Assembly (NCBI GenBank): GCA_009667805.1
Contig: CM019065.1
Coordinates: forward strand, 16,380,952-16,444,951
DNA: 64,000 nt
Direction: 5' to 3'
Source: Leptobrachium leishanense
Taxonomy: Eukaryota; Chordata; Amphibia; Anura; Megophryidae
In this document: positions 47,192 to 58,587 of the stretch, piece by piece
Numbering within the stretch: the stretch's first letter is position 1
Layout: every line of letters starts with the position of its first letter
Program-made: the position numbers and the translations under genes
Notes under the pieces: model-generated
Database searches by the model: none
What the model saw: the letters and a program-made list of their open reading frames with translations, nothing else
What the model was told of the DNA's origin: nothing

Positions 47192-47959
47192 TATACACAC
47201 ACACGTATGTGTGTTTGCACATTAGCTAAGAAGTGGGATGGGGAAGATAAAAAATTCAGAACAAAACCTGAACTGTCTTATTTAAAATTCCATTCATCCT
47301 ATGCTATCTTAACACCCCCTTCCCCTCACACAGGTGAGCTGTCAATCACAAAGCTTTAGAAAAGGGTGACTCCCACAAGCAGATAAAGGTGGCCTCCTCC
47401 ATGAGAAGAGGAGTCAGGTGTAGCACTAATAAATCCCACAAAACTCCATTGGAAGGTGCAAAATATAAAAGGTTTACAAGTGTATTAAAGAACTCTAACA
47501 GACGGCGGCTGCACTACAACGTTTCCTTTGGATGAATACGCAAAAACAACCAAAAACAAACCATCCCTTTCATTATGATCATCATCATTTACGCTGCGTT
47601 AATATTTTCTACAATGTCTAAAAATAAAAGATGCAGAAATAAACAAAAATTATAATTTTCCCCTCCAAAAGACTGCAATAAGGGGTTTGTATAGCCCCGC
47701 TCCCAGGAGCTTACGATCTACAGGCGACAAACTAGAGATAAAAATCCCAGCACGGGATGTGCTGCATTTGGAAGAATAGTGCCAGGCCAGATCCGCACCT
47801 CACACACAGGGTACACTGGAAAGCCGTGGGTTTTTCCCCTCAGGTGTTGATTCATTTTATATGCAAATATCTTTTCCTGGTTCCTACAATCTTTAAATTC
47901 GCCAGAATCCCCGGCCGTTTGTTACCTGTCCGGACGATACAGCAGGAGATTGCAGGTGC
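47192..47959. other. Upstream region of TNFSF13 with an old dispersed repeat
   Basis: After the Tc1 the sequence is mostly unassigned. A segment at about 47670-47740 (gtatagccccgctcccagga gcttacgatctac) resembles the gagcttacaattta repeat at 55598-55735. No coding exon was recognised. Confidence 0.5.
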
Positions 47960-48537
47960 CCTCCGCCGTCCCCGGCTCTTTTCACCACATTTCTTTCATT
48001 CGTCCACCTGCTGACCCATTCTCTCCTCTTTCCTTACCTTTCTGTCATCCGTCCACTGTTCATTTTCACTCCCTCCTTTCCTGCGCTCTTCCACCATCCC
48101 TCGCTCCTCTCCTTTCAGTTTCGTTTTTCTTTTTGCCTCTTAATTTATTCCAAATCCTTCCATCCTCTTTTCTTTTTCCGCTTTTTTTCTCCGGCTCTGG
48201 ATTCCCCCGGATTTTAAGCTCAATATCGTTTTTTACCCCCAACTGTGCTTCCCCTCGTCCATCAACCTCTCCAAATACTCCGTGTTCCGCAGAAGAATTC
48301 CATACGTACCTATCTGCCGCTCGCACCGCGGACCTCTCCCTCGATTCTGCCCCTCCATTCCACCTTGCTGTGTCTTCTTCTCCGTCCCCATGTATTTATT
48401 GAATGTACTTTTATTTTCTAGATCTCACTATGATGCAATAATCCCATAATCTCCGAGCTTCTGTCACGCCTTCTCTTTCACTCTCTTCCTCGGTTTCTCT
48501 TTCCCCAAATTAAAAAAAGCAGAAGCCGGATAACAGA
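47960..48537 (+). promoter_or_regulatory. Pyrimidine-rich region before TNFSF13 exon 1
   Basis: About 500 bp are strongly c+t on the + strand (runs such as tctctcctctttccttacc), ending 20-30 bp before the ATG. It is probably 5' UTR or proximal promoter by position. No TATA box was identified. A 150-codon open frame through it is a composition effect. Confidence 0.5.
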
Positions 48538-48720
48538 ATGTCCCATGTGTTCGGTGTAAATGGGCCAGTGGCGTTTGCACGAGGGCTATGGGGGGGCACA
48601 GGGTCCTGGTTGGGGATCATCGTCTGCATTATTGTGCTGATATGCCAGTCAGTCCACCTCGGAAACTTGCAGAGGGAACTTTCCGAGATTCAAAAGAGCA
48701 AAGAAGACAACGGACTGGAG
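48538..48720 (+). CDS. TNFSF13: TNFSF13 (APRIL), first coding exon
   Basis: 61 codons from ATG 48538 (context cagaatgtc) to a consensus donor (ctggag then gtgagc) in phase 0. The protein starts MSHVFGVNGPVAFARGLW, has one hydrophobic segment at about residues 24-36 (WLGIIVCIIVLIC), and then a short helical stem LGNLQRELSEIQKS. This is the layout of a type II TNF ligand. The GPV motif, the tryptophan, the membrane segment and the LQREL stem match APRIL exon 1, and TNFSF13 is the known downstream neighbour of TNFSF12. The furin site and receptor-binding domain are not in the remaining 15 kb, so intron 1 extends past the window. Confidence 0.75.
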
Positions 48721-48789
48721 GTGAGCGATAAAAACGTGGAAAGATTCTTATGTTAATAAAGGAAATGCAAACAAAACAAAGAGAGGGGT

Positions 48790-49995
48790 TTAATGTGTGT
48801 ATAGTGACATAATGACAGTGCGGGGTTTAAAGGGTTAAAGGGTCAGTGTGTGTATAGTGACAATGACAGTGAGGGGGTTAATGGGTTAAAGGGTCAGTGT
48901 GTGTGTATAGTGACATAATGACAGTGAGGGGTTAAAGGGTCAGTGTGTGTATAGTGACATAATGACAGTGAGGGGATTAATGGGTTAAAGGGTCAGTGTG
49001 TGTATAGTGACATAATGACAGTGAGGGGTTAAAGGGTCAGTGTGTGTGTGTATAGTGACATAATGACAGTGAGGGGAATAATGGGTTAAAGGGTCAGTGT
49101 GTGTGTATAGTGACAGTGAGGGGATTAATGGGTTAAAGGGTCAGTGTGCTTAGAGAGACATAATGACAGTGAGGGGTTTTATGGGTTAAAGGGTCAGTGT
49201 GTGTATAGTGAAAATGACAGTGAGGGGGTTAATGGGTTAAAAGGTCGGTGTGTATAGTGACATAATGACAGTGAGGGGGTTAATGGGTTAAAGGGTCAGT
49301 GTGTGTATAATGACAGTGAGGGGATTAATGGGTTAAAGGGTCAGTGTGTGTATAGTGACAGTGAGGGGGTTAATGGGTTAAAGGGTCAGTGTATAGTGAC
49401 ATAATGACAGTGAGGGGATTAATGGGTTAAATGGTCAGTGTGTGTATAGTGACATAATGACAGTGAGGGGTTTAATGGGTTAAATGGTCAGTGTGTGTAT
49501 AGTGACATAATGACAGTGAGGGGTTTAATGGGTTAAAGGGTCAGTGTGTGTATAGTGACATAATGACAGTGAGGGGGTTAATGGGTTAAAGGGTCAGTGT
49601 GTGTATAGTGACATAATGACAGTGAGGGGGTTAATGGGTCAGTGTGTGTATAGTGACATAATGACAGTGAGGGGGTTAATGGGTTAAAGGGTCAGTCTAT
49701 GTATAGTGACATAATGACAGTGAGGGGTTTAATGGGTTAAATGGTCAGTGTGTATAGTGACATAATGACAGTGAGGGGCTTAATGGGTTAAATGGTCAGT
49801 GTTTGTATAGTGACATAATGACAGTGAGGGGTTTAATGGGTTAAATGGTCTGTGTGTGTATAGTGACATAATGACAGTGAGGGGTTAAAGGGTCAGTGTG
49901 TGTATAGTGACAATGACAGTGAGGGGGTTAATGGGTTAAAGGGTCAGTGTGTGTGTGTATAATGACAATGACAGTGAAGGGGTTAATGGGTTAAG
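48790..49995. repeat. About 53-bp minisatellite in TNFSF13 intron 1
   Basis: Roughly 22 units of gtcagtgtgtgtatagtgac plus ataatgacagtgagggggtt plus aatgggttaaagg, with deletions of single segments. It starts about 70 bp after the splice donor. Confidence 0.95.
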
Positions 49996-50039
49996 TTGTG
50001 TCACCACAGAACATATATTACCTATATTAACAAAATAAA

Positions 50040-51400
50040 CTGTATGTAGTTAATCATAAGGATTATTTAATTTGTGAATTTACGGATTTTAGTAATTAGT
50101 GGAATTAGTTAATTTTTGTTTTTTGCTTGTTATTGGGATTATTTAATCTGTTTATTTAATTTGTTAATATACATATTTTAGTCGTTTGTGGGATTAACAA
50201 ATTAAATAATGCCACTAATGGATAAAATACATTTATTGACAAATTAAGGAATCTAAATGAATATAGATGATTTAATTTGTAAATGTATGTAGTTAATCAT
50301 TAGGATTAACAAATTAAATCATCTATATTTATTTAATTAGATTCCTTAATTTTTGAATAAATGTATTTTAGGCATTAGTGCGTTATTTAATTTGTTAATA
50401 AATGTATTTTAGGCATTAGTGCGTTATTTAATTTGTTAATAAATGTATTTTAGGCATTCGTGCGTTATTTAATTTGTGAATAAATGTATTTTAGGCATTA
50501 GTGCATTATTTAATTTGTTAATAAATGTATTTTAGGCATTATTGCATTATTTAATTTGTTAATAAATGTATTTTAGGCATTAGTGCATTATTTAATTTGT
50601 GAATAAATGTATTTTAGGCATTAGTGCATTATTTAATTTGTTAATAAATGTATTTTATGCATTAGTGCGTTATTTAATTTGTTAATAAATGTATTTTAGG
50701 CATTAGTGCATTATTTAATCTGTTAATAAATGTATTTTAGGCATTAGTGCGTTATTTAATTTGTGAATAAATGTATTTTAGGCATTAGTGCTTTATTTAA
50801 TTTGTTAATAAATGTATTTTAGGCATTAGTGCATTATTTAATCTGTTAATAAATGTATTTTAGGCATTAGTGCGTTATTTAATTTGTGAATAAATGTATT
50901 TTAGGCATTAGTGCTTTATTTAATTTGTTAATAAATGTATTTTAGGCATTAGTGCATTATTTAATTTGTTAATAAATGTATTTTAGGCATTAGTGCATTA
51001 TTTAATTTGTTAATAAATGTATTTTATGCATTAGTGCGTTATTTAATTTGTTAATAAATGTATTTTAGGCATTAGTGCGTTATTTAATTTGTGAATAAAT
51101 GTATTTTAGGCATTAGTGCTTTATTTAATTTGTTAATAAATGTATTTTAGGTATTAGTGCTTTATTTAATTTGTTAAATGTATTTTAGGCATTAGTGCTT
51201 TATTTAATTTGTTAATAAATGTATTTTAGGTATTAGTGCTTTATTTAATTTGTTAATAAATGTATTTTAGGCATTAGTGCGTTATTTAATTTGTGAATAA
51301 ATGTATTTTAGGCATTAGTGCGTTATTTAATTTGTTAATAAATGTATTTTAGGCATTAGTGCGTTATTTAATTTATTAATCCACAAACGACTAAAATACA
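50040..51400. repeat. 41-bp AT-rich minisatellite with inverted flanks
   Basis: Main array at about 50370-51385: some 24 copies of taataaatgtattttaggca plus ttagtgcgttatttaatttgt. Before and after it are diverged and inverted units (gattaacaaattaaat, taatgccactaatgga), so the array is framed by inverted copies. Confidence 0.94.
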
Positions 51401-52019
51401 GAAATTAACAAAGCTAATGACTAAAATAAATACATTAATATATTAATTAGGGATGCACCGATACCACTTTTTTAGGACCGAGTACAAGTACAGATACTTT
51501 TTAAAAGTACTCGCCGATACCGAGTACCGAGACTTTTATTCAAAGTCATGTGATGCTTTCCAATAAATAATTTAGGATGTTGCTGAAAGCCTGTGTGATT
51601 TATGTTAATACTGATATATATATATATAGCAAACTCGATCTCTAGTCTGCACACCCAATGACGATTGAATCATGCTCCGGTGCAGGAACTTGGTATAATT
51701 TGTTATAAATTCCTTGGTGTTCCGCAACTCAGAGACTCTTTCTTGTTGTAAAAAATTCCTTTATTGGATCATGGGTACAGCGTCGAGGTTTCAGTCCCGT
51801 AGGACTTTCATCAAGACATGTAAAAAGCATTCAAACACACTCTATATATACATAATAAGAAGAAGGTAGGTATACAACGAATTAAAATCACTTAGTATTT
51901 GAATCAATTCAAGCAAATCAAAAAACAAGATCGTTCTCTCCGTTCCATGGATGCCTAGGACCTGGGGTATGATTTCCTCCACAGCCGGTGCACTTCAGGA
52001 ACAATCAGCCAAGACCAAA

Positions 52020-52270
52020 GTTTCTCCAGTCCAAGGATTTTATTAATAAAAATAAAGATAAGACTGCTCACGCTCGACGCGTTTCGTCAAAAGACTTCAT
52101 CAGGAGAAATATGTGCAGTCATAAGTACATGGTTAAAAAATAAAATAAGTGTTTTAACCATGTACTTATGACTGCACATATTGCTCCTGATGAAGTCTTT
52201 TGACGAAACGCGTCGAGCGTGAGCAGTCTTATCTTTATTGATAAAATTCTCTGACTGGAGAAACTTGGTT
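52020..52270. repeat. Hairpin element with gacgaaacgcgtcg arms
   Basis: Arms of about 115 bp pair with each other: the left arm carries gctcacgctcgacgcgtttc and the right arm carries its complement. The loop is about 15 bp of a+t. Each arm includes cttcatcagg/cctgatgaag. It is probably a non-autonomous fold-back transposon. Confidence 0.88.
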
Positions 52271-52335
52271 ACTGCTCAAAAAACCTGACTGAGGTAAAAT
52301 GATGGGGACGCACTCCGGGACTTCAAACCAATGTA

Positions 52336-52490
52336 AAAAATTATGTTTTAGTAAATAGCCATATTAAAAAATGCTCATAAGCACTGACGTTTCGGCCCAC
52401 CTTGAACAAGGCTCCTGAGTGGGCAGAAACGTCGGATAGTGCTCATGGGCATTTTTTAATATGGCTATTTACTAAAACATAGTTTTTTAC
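52336..52490. repeat. Second hairpin element with gacgtttcgg arms
   Basis: The arms begin attatgttttagtaaatagc and end with its near complement. The centre carries gacgtttcggcccacc and, inverted, gggcagaaacgtcgg. It lies 65 bp from the previous hairpin but has different arms. Confidence 0.88.
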
Positions 52491-53587
52491 ACCTACACAG
52501 ACCCCCAGATCATACACCTATATAGACCCCAGACCAGACATAAGAACAAAGGCGCTGGGGAAGCTGGCCACATGCATTAAAAGCATTTGGCCAGCGTTCC
52601 CTTCCAGCTGACTGAGCGGCCGCAGGGCAGTGACGTGCTCTCGCGAGATCTCGCGACTCCTAACAGCCTTCACAGCCCGGGGGAGTCACGATCAGCCACA
52701 ATGGCGGTACCTGGCATGCGCCAAGTAGGGCCCAGGTAAGAGGAAAAGCCGCTATATGCAGAGATGCGTGACACAACGATCAGGAAAAGTAAATAAACCA
52801 CAGTAGACATTGGGGACCTCTGCACGGCTAAATACCAAAGGAGCCCTATACTGATAGATCGGTCCTTAGAGTGGCCGAATCTGCACTAATAGAAAAAGGT
52901 TACCTTGTAGCCGTGCAGATTCCTGGGAAAACACAGACACCTGAAGGAGAATATACTCAACAACTTGCAGGGCAGGACTTCAATAAACTAAAGCCGTGGT
53001 CTACAGGGACACACAACATATAATACGATAAGCACAGAACCGCTAGGGATATCCAGAAGAGTGGTCAATAAAGAAGCCAGGGGTCAAAACCAAAACGTAT
53101 ACCTTGAGCCAAAGCGGGGATATAGCACCAGAGAAAATCCGTCAGCCAGGCCAGAGGGTCAATACCAGGAAGTCAATCAGAAACCTAGAACTCAGACAAG
53201 GGGGAAACACTGAGATAGAACTAGGATGGAAAACAGGGAGCTCTCAGGAACAAATCTGTGGCTGAAGTGAACCAGGATGCAAGAGCATGGTGATATGGGC
53301 CCATGGCTTTATATAGGGGAGTAATCAGCCCATAATCACCAACAGGAGCTCAACGAGCCATGAACTTAGCACAGGGAAACACATGGAAACACAGACATAA
53401 GGAATACAGAGGGCAGGGAGACAGGGTTGGAACGTGGGAACGTGACAGGGGGGCGCTCAGTAACGCTGCCAGCCGAAATGGAACGCTGGCCAAATGCTTT
53501 TACTGCATGCGTACAAAGTACTCGTGCAAATGACGGTATCGACACCGATACCGATACTAGTACAATACAAAGTAACAAAATCCCTAA

Positions 53588-54020
53588 CCTAAAAATCTGA
53601 TTCTGCTCCATTTTTTGGAGTGTCAAAGTACGGTGAATTCGCTATGTCAAGAAGTTCCAGTTCTCTGTGCTCAACGTTCTTTCCATTGTAGTGTCTTTCG
53701 AAGATATTCAGTGTAGCTTTCACCGTAGTTTCTGCCCAGGTTGTCTAGTCTACATCTCCTTGTTGTTTCCTGTTGGGATACCAGTGGTGTTTCCACCGTA
53801 GATTCTTAGTGTAGATTTCACCGTAGTTTCCATTGAATTTGTCCAGTGTTGCTTTTGGCCTGGTTTCTGTTGGTGTTCAGAGATCCAACATTTTCCGTCG
53901 GTGTTGCCCAGTGTTGCATCTATTAGGTGTTCCCACAGATCGTCAAAGTATTTTCACCGGTGTTGCAATCAAATGGTGGAGCAAGACTTGAGTGGCCACA
54001 ATTTTACTAATGCTCTAGAA
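53588..54020. other. Intron sequence with recurring caccgtag words
   Basis: Between 53650 and 54320 the words tttcaccgtag, ttccaccgtag and gtgttgc recur at irregular intervals, suggesting a very old tandem repeat. No gene is recognised. Confidence 0.5.
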
Positions 54021-54204
54021 CAGTGGTTCCCAACCGCGTTCCTCAGGTCTCCCTAACAGGCCAGGTTTGCAGGGTAAGTGAAGCGCAGCACAAGTGATAT
54101 GATTTGCTGCTCAGTGATTGCAGGATTCAGTCTGCTTTTCTCCAAGGTTATCCTTAAAACCTGACCTGTTGGGGGTACTTGAGGACTGCGGTTGGGAACC
54201 ACTG
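54021..54204. mobile_element. hAT-type MITE, 184 bp, with 8-bp target duplication
   Basis: Inverted ends cagtggttcccaacc and ggttgggaaccactg, flanked by ctctagaa at 54013-54020 and 54205-54212. It has no coding capacity. Confidence 0.95.
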
Positions 54205-54212
54205 CTCTAGAA

Positions 54213-54900
54213 GGATAACGTTGGTGCCATCTTTCACCGTTTTACGTCATTGTTTCTAGCAGCTTCACCTGCTGTCCCTGAAGTTGGCATCTGTTAGCCG
54301 AAGTTCACCGTAGCTGCAACAATGGTGCTTAGTTAATAATCCCTTAGATTTCCTGTATATTTAGCTTTATTACCAGTCATTGATATGTAAGTATTTCGGA
54401 CATGGTTCTTGGTTTATTTTTTAGGCTGAAGGATGAAGTCGGGTTCAGGATTCATAAATTTAAGTTTTAGACAGTTTTCTAAATTTACGCCTCACTTGGG
54501 GAAAGTTTAGGAAACTGGCTGGTTCAAATTACTCCAGCAAAAGCTAAGTCGACTGAAAAGACGTTTCCCCCAGAGTATTTCACAAGGGTTGCGACGGATT
54601 TAATGCAGGGGATTTGGCAGATATCTTTGTTATGATTCATGGTCATCTAGTTTCCTGGTATTACACCTAGAGACTTCCCGGTCATGGTATTCGTCAATGT
54701 AGAAAATTATCCCAATATTCATTCATCCTCATCTCCGTCTCACAACTTCCCACGTTATCACCGTCCCAAGTTCATGATCTGCATTAGCGTTTCCAAAATG
54801 TACTTGTCCTCAACCATAAAATTACCAAACGTTTCAAACCACAGCCAAACTTTATGTATACCACCAGTGTTACGGGCCGGTAACTTCAAGAAAACGTAAT
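54213..54900. other. TNFSF13 intron 1, nothing recognised
   Basis: No repeat ends, coding similarity or RNA gene were found. A few more caccgt words occur near 54236-54310. Confidence 0.5.
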
Positions 54901-55455
54901 GGGGGCAGAATGAATGAGAAAGTGGCAACCAATAAGCCATGTAAATATACAGAAGAAGGTGAAGATGCTGACAAATGAGTGGAAATGAGAGTTGAAAGAG
55001 AAGAAGTAGAAATGGAGCTGGAGACATGATCAAAGGAGAGTATGCAGAGAGGAAAAAAGATGGGGACCTTGTCGAAGGAGAAAAAGTAGAAGGGATGGAG
55101 ATCGAGACATGGTTGAAGGAGAGGAAGTAGAGATAGAGCTGGAAACCTGGTCGAAGGAGAGTATGCAGAGTGGGGGAAAAAAGATGGGGACCTTGTTGAA
55201 GGAGAAAAAGTAGAGAGAGGGATGGAGATAGAGACATGGTTGAAGGAGAGGAAGTAGAAAGGGGGATGGAGATAGAGATGGAGACGTGGTTGAAGGAGGG
55301 GAAGTGGAGACGGGGATGGAGAATGAGACATGGTCAAAGGAGAGGAGATAGCGATGGAGGCATGGTTGAGAGAGGAAGTAGAGCTGGAGCTGGAGACATG
55401 GTCGAAGGAGAGTATGCAGAGTGGGGAATGGAGATGGAGACATGGTCAAAGTAGA
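54901..55455. repeat. Purine-rich degenerate minisatellite
   Basis: About 550 bp almost entirely a+g on the + strand, built from gagacatggtcgaaggagag, agtagagatagagctg and variants with a loose period of 24-60 bp. Minus-strand open frames of 146-159 codons follow from the lack of stops. Confidence 0.88.
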
Positions 55456-55597
55456 GCGAGAGCAAGACAAACTGCATAGGGTTTAAGAATGGCCAGGGCC
55501 CTATGTAGTCACTGAACCCCTGAACATATCATGGGCTGGCACCCCCTGATGACATACCTGTAAGCAACCACAGTTAGTAAGAGTCACAGAAGTATTT

Positions 55598-55735
55598 ATA
55601 AAGCGCCAACAAGTTCCGTAACACTGTACAATGTACAGTATATCTGTTGATATGTCCAGTCCAAACAAGTTAGAGAACACAGAACAGTAGGAGAGAGGAC
55701 CATGCTCAAGAGCTTACAATTTAAGAGGTGACACA
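55598..55735. mobile_element. Dispersed repeat with gcgccaac ... gagcttacaattta
   Basis: Starts tttataaagcgccaacaagt, includes acactgtacaatgtacagta, and ends caagagcttacaatttaaga. I recognise this as a common interspersed repeat pattern, and a partial relative is at 47670-47740, but I cannot assign the class. Confidence 0.5.
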
Positions 55736-56303
55736 TTTAGATGAGGGTAAGTAGCTGAGTATGTGAAGTAGTGGGACGCATGACCCAAAGAAATGGTGAG
55801 GCGAGAAGTTCACACATAGGAAAATACTCATTTGTGCCGCGCTGTCTCCGTAAACTCCAAAGATGTAGCAGAGGAGTCTTGCCGAAGAACCACTGGAAGC
55901 ACCGTGACAAGTGCAACATATCATACCGAGTACTGCTCCTCCGCTATATAGAACATTTTCACTTTATTATAGACACAATTTATAAGCGAAGCCACAAAAA
56001 GACAAATCCTGCACGTCGTACATTACAAGTGAAAAGGACACCGTGGCCTGGGCAACACAGAGAAAACGTAAAGAAGTACGACTCACAAAATATCACACAC
56101 ACAGACACAAAACCTCCATCACAGCCTATAAATATGTGCAAAGCAGCACAAAACATGCGAGGAGTTTCAGCAGGAGAGTGACTTGTTCCTGAACATGCTG
56201 TGAATTTTCAGTCATCTGTATTAATTTTTGAACCTTGTTGAATATAGTGAGAGATGTTAGACATATATATATATATCTGTCTGTCTAACATCTCTCTATT
56301 GTA
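55736..56303. other. TNFSF13 intron 1, nothing recognised
   Basis: No coding region is supported. Near 56240-56290 agatgttagacatatata pairs with tgtctaacatctc, a small hairpin next to the Tc1 fragment. Confidence 0.5.
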
Positions 56304-56640
56304 CACTCACTGGCCACTTTATTAGGTACACCCTGCTAGTATTGGGTTGGACCCCCTTTTTTGCCTTCAGATCTACCGTAATTCTTGTTGGCATAGATTC
56401 CACAAGGTGTTGGAAACATTCCTCAGAGATTTTGGTCCATATTGACATGATGGCGTCACGCAGTTGCTGCAGGTTTGTTGGCTGCACATCCATGATGCGA
56501 ATCTCCCGTTCCACCACATCCCAAAGGTGCTCTATTGGATTGAGATCTGGGGACTGTGAAGGCCATTGGATGAAAATTGGCCAACACTCATTTTGTATCC
56601 GGCCTGAGCTTGAAATGCCTCTACTGTGACATCTACCACC
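56304..56640 (-). mobile_element. Tc1 fragment, same family as 8575-9776
   Basis: The left terminal repeat cactcactggccactttatt sits next to TA (56302-56303). The minus strand encodes the end of the transposase (SPDLNPIEHLWDVVEREIR, then NLQQLRDAIMSIWTKI). It breaks off near 56580-56640. Confidence 0.9.
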
Positions 56641-56644
56641 AACG

Positions 56645-57450
56645 GCTCCCTCGTACGGATTTATAAACCTCCAGAACAATGCTGCTACTAAAACCTGATA
56701 AAGACAACACTCTATAAGAGTCATACCACCCACCTCTCTGCTGAACCAAGACCTAAAAAGACTTTCCAAAATGGTAGTTTGGCCACTTTCAAACATCCGC
56801 TCCCTCTACCCTTACCAATCACCAACTGGGGTTTGTTGGAGGAGGTCACTCACCATTTGGATTATGTAATGCTATTGTTGCGATTGTGAAATCTAACCTG
56901 GCAACTAAAGGCACCTGACTAGATGGTGCCCCATCCACCTGAGCCTTGACATGGAGAAAGCCTTTGACAAGATGACTCGCGCCCAAATAATCAGTTCTTA
57001 AACTCACAATATTTTGGCTCTACTTTTCTTAAACTCTCCCTCAAGTGTGATTATCACAAACAGCTTTTGCTGCTGGCTTTATGTAGGGGAACGCATCAAG
57101 GATGCCCGCTTTCTCCTCTCCTACTTAAACCCACTGTATAGAACCCTCAAAAAGCTATGCTCCTTCTCTGCAGGTCTTTCCATTGGGAATGAAAAGGATT
57201 ACCTTAGCAGCATTCACAGCCATGCTGCTATTTTCTTTTGTTCATGATTGATTCTTAAGAGGTTTCAGCAGTTTGGATATTTTACAGTTTCTCCATAGAC
57301 TTAATCAGTGACGATCCATCTAGGCCCCTGCTGGGTTCCCCAAAACAGTCACACCTACTCCTTCCAAAGACCCTCAACAATAATCAAATATATAGGAAGT
57401 TACATTGTCAAACACATTAACAATCACTTTCACATTTTTCCACCTTCAAC
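56645..57450 (+). pseudogene. Eroded L1/Tx1-type ORF2 reverse transcriptase
   Basis: Short frame fragments in order resemble an RT core: LLLKPDKDNTL near 56690, LGFVGG near 56830, LDMEKAFDK near 56950 (the conserved AFD motif), and GERIKDARFLLSYLNPLY near 57090, where an active element has a QGCPLSP-type motif. Many stops and frame changes. Unrelated in state to the ORF1-only copy at 41340. Confidence 0.6.
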
Positions 57451-57458
57451 AAATGGTT

Positions 57459-58449
57459 GTTGTCACGAAATTTATTTGTGTGTATTTATTTGTGTATATA
57501 TATATATATAATTATAAACAAGTTGCCAAGGCTGCACAGTTGACCCGCAAAGCGTAAGTTTCTGGCTGTTCTAGGAAGTAATGAAGAGGTTTGTCTCTTT
57601 GGTGACCACTAAGTCCCCTTTTGAAGGGATATCACAGGCTTTTGCAGAATAGGCTCTCTTTACCCATTTGCTCTAATGGAATGTCCTGTCCCCACATGAG
57701 TCCACAAGCATTTCACAGCTTGGGCAAATGGAAAAGCACATCCCAGACCAAGTGGCGGCACCTTGTAAGTGATCACTTAGATCAAAGAAGCGGGCACATC
57801 CTTTGATCACTAGAGACATCGCTGGCTAATTGTTAACTACATCTGTGAACTAAAATTGAAGCAGTGAACTGAGCATGCCCACAAATTAACAGGAGGGGAA
57901 ATTCTGGGAAATGTATTGGGCGGGCTGTACCATCTATGGGCTGCATTTTGAATGAACTGGAAAATCTATATATTCTGAGTCAAGCAAGGGCTCAGGGCTT
58001 TTTTTCGTTGGGATTCATGTAAGAAGTGAAAAATGTCTGGTTCTTCCAATCTCCAGCCCAGGAGGACACAGATATCCTGCTAGCTTGCTGACGTGAGTAA
58101 GGGTCTGTGTTTTTAATCCGTTTTATTTTTTCTGCTTGTGTGTGTAAATTGGTAATTATCATATCTAATTTTTCTGTAACCATATGCACTGTGATATCAT
58201 TTTTTATCGTAATAAATCAAAAACTTATTAAGATCTGCTTCTGCCGGATAGTCGATCCATGCTAACTGAAGGACTGGATTATCATAGAGATTTGAATTTA
58301 TTTAAACTCGAGTCTACTAAAAAGTCAGTTGTGAAGTCAGTCGTTGGACTGCTTCTTATTTTGGGGTGCATAGTCAGAGTCTCAAGCCAGCTCTGGTTCA
58401 GGTATTAGGCATCCTGGGTAAAAGTCTTGGTCTGTAGTGGCAGTGTGAC
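57459..58449 (+). mobile_element. LTR-like sequence
   Basis: It starts tgtcacgaaat and ends cagtgtgaca, with inverted tgtcac/gtgaca ends. A TATA-type tatatattctgag lies near 57968 and aataaa at about 58211, the order expected in an LTR. No target duplication, internal region or partner was seen. The boundaries are tentative. Confidence 0.4.
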
Positions 58450-58587
58450 AAATAGTACAAGGAAAGTGGGTACAGGGATTGTGGGCAATGTAGTTAGTAC
58501 TCCGGGTCGAGTGTAGACGGATACGGCGCTGCAACCCTGTGACCATTTCATCATGTGGCGTGCCCTTCTGGAGCGACAGGCAAGCGC

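Larger units (their letters stand above)
51448..53587. mobile_element. hAT-type composite (tagggatgcaccgatac ends)
   Basis: The left end tagggatgcaccgatacca is followed by tacc/gagtac symmetry. The right end carries ggtatcgacaccgataccga and finishes aaaatcccta. The interior near 52550-52640 and 53455-53515 shares ggcaagc/cgctggccaaatgc words with the element ending at 45112, so both are one family. Hairpin elements sit inside it. No clean 8-bp duplication was read and the right end is diverged. Confidence 0.6.

Noticed and set aside
32276..47193. An intact active Tc1 transposon
   Set aside because: The terminal repeats survive, but the transposase is split by several insertions and frameshifts.
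47950..48402. 150-codon frame upstream of TNFSF13
   Set aside because: A pyrimidine-rich strand gives a Ser/Pro/Phe/Leu peptide without stops. No domain and no start support.
54758..55470. Three minus-strand frames of 146-159 codons
   Set aside because: Low-complexity purine tract read in reverse, open only because of composition.
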